Shown: positions 31,745 through 38,654 of the stretch, piece after piece
Layout: each line of letters begins with the position of its first letter
How positions within the stretch are numbered: the stretch's first letter is position 1
Assembly: GCA_009760855.2 (NCBI GenBank)
Contig: WPIO01000057.1
Span: 2,751,501 to 2,790,154, forward strand
Direction: 5' to 3'
DNA from: Cristatella mucedo
Taxonomy: Eukaryota; Bryozoa; Phylactolaemata; Cristatellidae
DNA length: 38,654 nucleotides
Translations under genes and position numbers: made by a program
Notes under the pieces: generated by a model
Told to the model about the DNA's origin: nothing
The model's input: the letters and a program-made list of their open reading frames with translations, nothing else
The model's database searches: none

Positions 31745-32190
31745 CATAGCTATGTTTTCGCTCTTATACTTTGACTGCAATTCTGATTTATTCCTCCCAC
31801 GTTACAAAGTGTGTAGCCATTGACGAGAAAATCTCCATCTTTTGGTAGCAATTTTTAAATTTCTCTGAACCGTGACAAAAATAAATCCGCATTCTAGTGA
31901 AAAACCTACGGTGCTTACACAGAGTTGTAAGTAGCAAAGCAGAGCTTCAACCACCAGCATTTCAAGTCTACAACTGACGAAACGTCACATAGAGTATCCA
32001 GCCATTAAGCTTTGATTCCAAAGCAACTAATTCAATCTTAGTTCTAACTGTGGCTTACAGAGATTGTCTACTCACAAAGCATGGCTTCAAATGAGAGTAT
32101 ATTTTTATCTTAAAATATGAAGGTGAGTTACGTAGAATGCTGACTCAGAAAGCCGAGCTTTGGCTATCAGTTAGCTGCTACTCTCCTGAT
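31745..32190 (+). repeat. Short tandem array, period about 70 bp (in C copy 6)
   Basis: Flank 'tagctatgttttcgctctt' at 31748, then units with cores at about 31938, 32008, 32076 and 32150 ('aaagc.gagctt..accaccagc'). Spacing is about 70 bp, with four degenerate units. Confidence 0.6.
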
Positions 32191-33689
32191 CTCGGCTTGC
32201 TCTAAAGTTAGAGCCTTTACTGCGTCCAAATTATGTAGCAATTTAAGTGTTGTGCCTAATGCTGGCAGAGTTTACAATCGGTTCAGCGAGAGCTGTATGG
32301 ATTGCGCTTGATAAGTCCCAACTGACTTAAATACTTTAATCTCAAACAACTTTTTTTTTAAATGCTGACAGAAACGAATTCCTAGCTGTTTTATGGCGGG
32401 TTAGTGGACTCACAAACAGAAGTATCAGAACGTCGGAGCATGAGAAAGAAAATGCCAATTAAACTTTGGTACGGTAGTGTCAGCACCTTCCAATCGTACG
32501 AATAAATTTTGCTTTGAAGGTAACTCCACCCTAATTGGTTCAGTGTTAATGTTCCGGAGCCTAGCTCAAAGATAATCCGATCAGGACGGGATCATTCCTT
32601 AAGTGATTAGAGCAAAGTCATTCAATAGTTAATGGTAATGGGCACGGTTTCATACTTGCAAGCTTGATATAATATGTGCATATTCCCAAACTCTTAATAA
32701 ATGAACGTGTACAATTCGATCGTGAGATAATGCAAATGGATCATTTTTGCCCCTGTGTTGTTTTCCATACTCCGGTATAAGCTGCAGAGGATATGTACCG
32801 AGCCGCCTGGAACAAGTCAGCACGTTTAGTGTAAAAGCTGCATTCGCTGAATAGGTGTCTAACGATCTGCTCAAAGTAGATGTGAGCTACGAAATGATAA
32901 TCCAATGTTACTTAATCAAAGAAAATCATTTACATCCCGGAAATTGAGTTATGGCAGCAGTTCAGCCTTGGTTTACAAGTAGGAATTTCGGCCTGCATGA
33001 ATCGAATCTAAGAGGTTTTGGTGGGACCACGTAAATTTACAGTCTTGTAAGTACGAGCTCAGTCAGCTTCAGTAGAGCAACAGTCTGATGTCGAAAAGAT
33101 GCAACAAGCCGATACTGAAATTTTTGCTATTTATTAAGTAAGCCAAGCCTGGAGATCACTAGGTCTTCTGGTTGCCTTTCTTTCTTAGGTATGGTACTTG
33201 AGAGATAGGTGGCTCGTTTGAGGATTTCAAAGAATCTGCAAGGAGTATCACCAGCAAAATTCATTACACCTGTTGTGCTCGGCAGAAACTCACTATGCCA
33301 AAACTGAGAAAGATAACATATCATTGATGAACACGCCCCCAAGTATTTTGTAGTTTGTAGCAAACTACTTAATAATTAATTATAAGAAATAGCAACGCCC
33401 TGATCTCCACTTTGAGTACATGAAGAAACCACCCTAGGTGTCTGACTTCATTTGTAAGAGCAGTAAACCGTGCCCCAAGAGGGTTCGTCCTCAGTTTGTT
33501 GCCGTACTTTTAATTCTCATTGATACTTATAAAAAAGCCACGATTTAAGTCGCTATGACGTTCAGGTTGACACTATCTTAATTTATTTACGGTCGTCACC
33601 AACGAAATCGGCTGTAATGCTGCTTTAACCATCGATCAAAAAGAACTACTACTAGCCAGAGAGGTCTTATTAACAGTACTAGTTCATTT

Positions 33690-33730
33690 AATTAAGTGCC
33701 CTCAGATAACATAATCTCTTTCATAACCTT
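33690..33730 (-). mobile_element. Family B tail relic
   Basis: 'taagtgccctcagataacataatctctttcataacc' matches the B terminal segment at 12350-12386. Confidence 0.5.
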
Positions 33731-34482
33731 TTTGGTGTGAGAGCCTAAAGTTAGAGTCTAATAATCCGGAGCCCAGTAAGGTTTAGTAGAGCACAGTTTG
33801 ACATTGGAAACTTGGAACATGCTGGTACTGAAATTTTAGGGATTTAGCTGGTGATTTCAAGGTTTTCTGGTTGCATCGCTTACTTAGAATCGGCCGCAGC
33901 AAACAAGTAGCTCAGTCAGGATTTTCAATGTATTGGCTCGGATTGACGCTTGCGAAACTGGCCATTCATCTAAGGCTTAGCTGAAACTCTCTAAGCTATA
34001 ACGGATGAAGTTAACATGTCATCTATAGACATGCTCTCATCCGTTCGGAAGAAGACAGTGTTTAAGGAACTAGTTCTTAAATAAAGCATGGTTAGAATAC
34101 AAATGTTAAAACTCCACAGAAATATCGTAACATTAAGGCTCTTCCTCGTCTGACCAATGACAGCTTACACGACGACTACGATACGAGCGTAACTTTCACA
34201 AGTAAATTGCATAAATCCCTCGGCTTACCATACGTCAAACATGATTTCTTGCTTAGCCATTTGAAAAGATCTTACAGTCAATCAGAAGAGGCATGTGAAT
34301 ACTTTAAATTAAACTGGTTCTAAGGCGTTACATTTATAAGTGCTAGGGTCAGACTTCATCAATAAAAGTAGTGAGCAGTGGCACGAGTGGCTTCGTCCGT
34401 AGTCGTTTGCCCTTTTTCCATTCTCACTGAAACCTTCGGATATTTGGCATACTTCAATTATATGTTCAATGACGTTTGTGTT

Positions 34483-34946
34483 GCCAATATTAAACCCTAT
34501 TTTCTGTTGTAAAGGGTGAAATCCGCTTCAACACTGCTACATCAATTGACTAAAAGATACTAATGCTTGCTGGAGAGGTTTTAACAATAACAGTAATAGA
34601 TCCGATCAAGCGCCCCTGGAGAAATCAATCTGCTTTCTGAGTGCTTACTTCGTTGACATTGACGAAATTATTACTGAAATGAACGAAGCTAAACTGGAAG
34701 TTCATGGAATGCTAGCCAATATTAAACCCTATTTTCTGTTGTAAAGGGTGAAATCCGCTTCAACACTGCTACATCAATTGACTAAAAGATACTAATGCTT
34801 GCTGGAGAGGTTTTAACAATAACAGTAATAGATCCGATCAAGCGCCCCTGGAGAAATCAATCTGCTTTCTGCGTGCTTACTTCGTTGACATTGACGAAAT
34901 TATTACTGAAATGAACGAAGCTAAACTGGAAGTTCATGGAAAGCTA
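34483..34946 (+). repeat. 232-bp tandem duplication, almost identical
   Basis: 34483-34714 and 34715-34946 differ at only two positions that I can find ('tttctgagtg' against 'tttctgcgtg', and 'ggaatgctag' against 'ggaaagctag'). The homologous segment at 20473-20690 is single and much more diverged. The duplication is therefore recent or an assembly artefact. Confidence 0.95.
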
Positions 34947-35094
34947 GGAATACCAAACAATCTCGTAAACCGCTGCCAGTGGCCGCTAAACTGTAGACAT
35001 CTTTGCTGGCGGCCCTGGCAACCATGGCGGCTCCTGAGTGCCTGTCTTTTGTCGATTCACTATTCACTAATCTTAGTAACAAATGAAGCATAGA

Positions 35095-35215
35095 GATCCA
35101 TTTTAACTACAATAGCTAAGCCATAATTAGTGGGTATGGTCACAACTAACATGCAGGCTCTAAGCTGCCTGCCTAGCTTATGCTGCAGCTGGCCCCTGTC
35201 ACAGCAATCGGAAGA
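35095..35215 (+). repeat. D segment, copy 2
   Basis: 'ttttaactacaatagctaag' through 'cttatgctgcagctggcccc' matches 20840-20945 and 37370-37475. Confidence 0.8.
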
Positions 35216-35499
35216 GATAAGCATTCACATGTCCACAGGCGTGTAATCTCTCAGTCTCTACTGTCAAACATAAAGCAGATTAGCTTTAACAAGTATTTGC
35301 AGTATTGGTTTTCCTTTGGAACTTTTTGAATAGTTTTTTTCGGAAGAATTCTGCAACAGCGAAAAATGCTTTTCGCTCCTGGTATGCAGAGGCTGTGTTG
35401 ACGTCTTTTGGTCTTGTTGGATAATTAAAATAAATTCCATAAATCTATTATAATGTTATTCTCTTCCCTTAAAAATATACTATATTCAAGTTTTCTCAA

Positions 35500-36640
35500 A
35501 CTGATTTGACAGTGTAAACTCCTTGGGCGAAACTGCTATCTCACAAGAACCTCAAGGAAAAACAGTAGAGGTCCGTGGAAAAGGATATCAGTTTCAAGCT
35601 CACGATCGCAAGCTATGTTGGTCGTTTAAAACGTCCGAATTGGCTCCCGCACCTGATAAGCTGATTTCTTACCTTCTAAAATTTGATCCTGGAGGTTTGG
35701 CAAACTTTTTGAAACGAAATGGCGATAGAACAGAACTGCTTCACATTGATCACCTTATGCGTGCCGCTGAATTAAAAGGCCTTTCTCTTGTTAAGCAGTG
35801 ATGCTGTGGTGCGACCATCACTGTGTGCTCGAAATCTATTCGACACTTTCGATGGGAGCCAAAATTGTCAAAGCTTCATTATGTAGACAACTTCTACGGC
35901 TAGCCATTGAATCCGATCCCTATCTAGGATCAGGAGCTGTCTTTCAAACTGGCTTGCAAAAATATAACCAGCTCATTAGTTCTGTCTCAGCTCGATTATT
36001 GAATTTATCTTTTGCCTGGGCTACCAAAAAAGCCACTAGGCCACTGCAGCAGGATTTGAGTATTTCTGCAAGACTGGTTTTCCAGTCCTAGAGGTTCGAC
36101 CAGGCCTCTGCTGTGTTAAAAGCTTGGAGTGCTGGCCGTTGTTCAACCGATAACGGGCAACGTTCTTAATGTGACCCGAAGGCAAGACAAGGCTTGGCCA
36201 CTTCATAGCTAGCTAAACTGCTGCTCTCGCTTCAGCCTCCTCGCGCGTTAAAATCCGTTATGGAAAGTGTTTTAGCTTTTCCTTTTCTGTGCTTAAAGGC
36301 AGCTGGCGACAGAGGCATTAGCTCAGCTGACCCTAGGCTGTGACACTCACAGCTACGATTAATTCGCAACGGCTGCTACTCACGTGCCTTTGGCTAATCC
36401 TTTTAAGCGGTTCCGAGCTGCTACTTTCAGGCTATGCACTACTTTAACTGCTGTCCTGACTCTGCTATGCTTCCTACTTCCTCTTTTCTGAGTGAGATGA
36501 AGTCTGTTGGCTACCGAATGCATACTGAAAGCCGCCTATGGATGTAATGCCTCACCCACCAACCTCACTTGAGTCAAACAACATATTATTCATGTCTTTG
36601 TACAGTTACAGTCGGAGATGAATCACGTCAGCATCACTTG
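35500..36640 (+). pseudogene. Family A relic, sister of 5000-6095
   Basis: Frame 35523-35801 matches the A segment from before YADD to 'LKGFAVLIGD', with the catalytic motif destroyed. Frame 35798-36091 is frameshifted but contains 'FAWATKKATRPLQ', equivalent to intact 'FGWAPKKAIMPLH'. The C-terminal and terminal segments (36450-36640) end with 'cggagatgaatc'. Homology with 4950-6120 extends to both sides of the A sequence, so this is a segmental copy, not an independent insertion. Confidence 0.85.
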
Positions 36641-36676
36641 ATTTTTTCATGTCTATATGCAATTATTTTAGAATAA

Positions 36677-36891
36677 CTGAAGCTAGTCGCTGCTGAACTC
36701 GTCTTGTGGCACGTTCTGCATAACATTTGAAGCTGAAATTCATGCGGTAAGTATATTGGGACTTTAGAGTAGTTTTTAGTACACTATTTCAAGGGAATTT
36801 GCGATAGTGGCGACATTGTGGCAACTAAATCCTTTTAATAGGAGTCAGGGGGAACCGGAACATCTGATCAGAGATATTCTGGATCGAACAG
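36677..36891 (+). pseudogene. Dead copy of the 6139 secreted-protein gene
   Basis: 36677-36746 corresponds to the signal-peptide exon, with ATG changed to CTG, a one-base length change and an in-frame TGA. It still ends at GTAAGT. 36842-36891 corresponds to the 49-nt exon but is 50 nt, shifting the frame, and still ends at AG|GTAACT. The intron between them aligns with 6208-6302. Downstream similarity continues to about 37258 ('ttattgttgc'). There the acceptor AG of the last exon is lost and the cysteine-containing exon is not recognisable. Confidence 0.7.
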
Positions 36892-37261
36892 GTAACTGAT
36901 TTTGCAATGATAATATATTTGTTTATTGTGTTGCTATTGTGCAATGGCTCGACTGAGAACTTAAATTCAGGATTTTAGAGAACAAAGTAGCCAAGAAACT
37001 CCTCGCTCCTCTTTTTCCAGCTTTTTTGAATGTTCTAAAATGTTTATTAGGATAAGGAACACCTGTTAACAAAGAACTTGTTCTCCCACCAACGAACCTC
37101 ATTGGGGAAGACACTAAGGGTCGTGGCACGATTTTCTCACTGTCAGTACGAAACGTCAATCAAGAAAGCACTATGTGAAAGGTGCCCTGCCATGCTGCTG
37201 TCCACAATAAAACCATGACTGAGTTCCTTGTGCTGTCGAGTGTGCTTTTATTGTTGCTCAT

Positions 37262-37850
37262 TTCATTCACTAAATAAATCTACCTTCCATTCCTTTAAAC
37301 TCTTGCCTTTAGTCTTTCCTATCGACTCATAATTTATTAATCGTCGCAGCAACAGAAGAATAAAAATTCAGTTTAACTGCAATAGCTAAGTCGTACCCAA
37401 TGGGCAAGGTAATAATTACAATTCAGGCTATAAGGTTCCTGCCTAGCTTATGCTGCTGCCGCCCCCAAGACAGTCTCACTTTAACACCATAGAATCTGCA
37501 CAAGTTGGTTCCGTAAAGGTTGTGAACCTAGCAATGGAATTGAAAGAGTATTTGAAGCAATAATTTTTAGTAATGATCCCATGAAAATGAAATAGCGTCA
37601 ATATATTCAACAAAGTAATGCATCAGTTTCGTTTTTACTGTGCAAATGGTAACGTCTATCTTCCCACATTACTGATGGCATTCAAAAAGGTCTTTCGAAA
37701 ATTGCTGGTACATTAAACGATATCAGCCAATCTCGTTTGACATATTAGGCTCTCAGTTTCAAAACTTTAGATTCGAGCACAAGTCCGATCCATTCGTGAC
37801 ATTTCACAATAGGTTTACTGTTGCACTGTGACTTTTTAAATACACCTGTA
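37262..37850. other. No gene; D segment inside
   Basis: 37370-37480 is a third D copy ('actgcaatagctaag', 'cctgcctagcttatgctgc'). The rest is unassigned. Confidence 0.5.
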
Positions 37851-38654
37851 GTTGCTGCTGCAGAAACGCTCTGAGTCGCCGGGAGCAAGTCAGCTTGTTT
37901 AGCGTACATGCTTCATTTACTAAAGTGGCTGCGAACGACCTCTTCAAAATGAACATCAAATGCTACCCAATCAAGCAGTAGTATTTACATAACGGAACCC
38001 GAGTTAAGGAAGCATTCAACCATCGGCTGAGAATTAAGTATCTCGGATTGCAGGAAAAAATCCGAGACCTTTTTGCTGTGAGAGCCTAAAGTTAGAGTCT
38101 AATAATCCTGAGCCCAGTAAGGTTCAGTAGAGCACAGTTTGACATTGAAAACTTGGAACATGCTGGTACTGAAATTTTAGGGATTCAGCTGGTGATTTCA
38201 AGGTTTTCTGGTTGCATCGCTTACTTTGAATCAGCCACAGCAAACAGTTAGATCAGTCAAGATTTTCAATGAATTGGCTCGGATTGATACTTTTGAAACG
38301 GGCCATGCCTCTAAGGCTTAGCTGAAACTCTCTATACTATAACGAATGATTTTAACATTTCATCTATAGATATGCTCTCATCCGTTCGGAAGTAGACAGT
38401 GTTCAAAGAACTAGTTCTTAAATAAAGCATGGTTAGGTTAAAAACGTTGAAACTCCACAGCAATATCCCAACATTAAGGCTCTCCCTCGTCTAACCAATG
38501 ACAGCTTACACTACGACTACGATGCGAACGTAACTACCATAAGTAAATTGCATAAGTCCCTCGGTTTACCATATGTCAAATATTATTTCTTGCTTAGCCA
38601 TTTGAAAACATCTTACAGTCAATCAGATGAGGCATGTGCATTCTTTAAATGAAA
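37850..38654 (+). repeat. Family C copy 8, runs off the window
   Basis: 37870-38060 matches 1790-2020 and 32780-33000. 38076-38654 matches 33735-34313 closely. A perfect 9-bp stem (TCTCGGATT / AATCCGAGA, 38041-38067) lies just before the close match begins. Confidence 0.75.

Larger units (their letters stand above)
31321..33690 (+). repeat. Family C copy 6, part right of the A insertion
   Basis: 31335-33400 is collinear with 385-2420. 33440-33690 is collinear with 15850-16120. Shared landmarks include 'cgttgttcaactaac', 'gacgaagaagttacaagtt', 'aatatgccctgtgatgtatta' and 'ctttggctatcagttagctgc'. No coding frame is conserved. Confidence 0.75.
33735..38075 (+). repeat. Unit of about 4.34 kb, start of a probable tandem array
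   Basis: 'gagcctaaagttagagtctaa' occurs at 33741 and 38082 (offset 4341). The next 570 bases or so match closely to the window end, far better than other C copies match each other. The unit holds a C segment, the 232-bp tandem pair, a D segment, an A relic, the dead small-gene copy, a second D segment and the beginning of another C copy. Confidence 0.7.

Noticed and set aside
38041-38067. Perfect 9-bp stem next to the start of the close 4.34-kb repeat, considered as a duplication breakpoint signal
   Set aside because: The aligned C copies show that both arms derive from ordinary C sequence by substitutions. No hairpin exists at the other end (33727), so the position may be coincidence.
1-38654. 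tRNA, rRNA, CRISPR or bacterial-type operon structure
   Set aside because: Looked for B-box-like GGTTCRANYCC, regularly spaced short repeats with unique spacers, and dense same-strand genes. Only isolated matches (for example near 18990 and 23950) without cloverleaf context were found. The 70-bp arrays are contiguous degenerate units without spacers.

Overview
The window looks like repeat-dominated, AT-rich nuclear DNA of an animal, most likely a marine invertebrate; I cannot name the species. This rests on two families of CR1/L2-type (Jockey-superfamily) non-LTR retrotransposons, GT-AG introns, an AATAAA signal, (TA)n, (TG)n and (AAT)n microsatellites, and no bacterial-style gene packing. 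Nearly every long open frame is a retrotransposon fragment or a chance frame. Family names A to E are labels used only in this report, and all similarity estimates were made by eye.

Family A is a non-LTR element of about 3.5 kb with a TAATG-type 3' tail. It has one almost full-length but broken copy on the minus strand (27834-31320) and older fragments at 5000-6095, 7430-7660, 7966-8303, 9171-10008, 17419-17897, 19695-19800 and 35500-36640. Family B is a second non-LTR family with an (ATT)n tail. Its youngest copy (12321-13275, minus) keeps a clean 238-codon C-terminal frame, and decayed copies lie at 12117, 16130, 16600, 17110, 19905, 21870 and 25600. Family C is a long (about 2-2.5 kb) dispersed repeat of unknown class carrying a short array with a period of about 70 bp. 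It occurs at 1-2700, 3130-3720, 10009-11550 (inverted), 14400-16130, 18530-19280 (both orientations), 27470-33720 (split by the large A copy), 33735-34480 and 37850-38654. Block E (7790-9150 and 22310-23350) is another old duplication. D is a short repeat present three times.

The only plausible host gene is at 6139-6926. It encodes a predicted secreted, cysteine-containing protein of 108 residues: a signal-peptide exon, a 49-nt exon and a 3' exon whose phases fit together, followed by AATAAA. It lies just downstream of a family-A relic. The relic plus the gene is duplicated at about 35500-37260, where the gene copy is dead. That second copy lies inside a unit of about 4.34 kb (33735-38075) whose beginning recurs at 38076, so the right end of the window appears to enter a tandem array.

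Other notable structure: a 379-bp insertion of unknown class with an 8-bp target duplication (15046-15424), carrying two hairpins with compensatory changes; a nearly identical 232-bp tandem duplication at 34483-34946; and several paralogous empty sites that define insertion boundaries.
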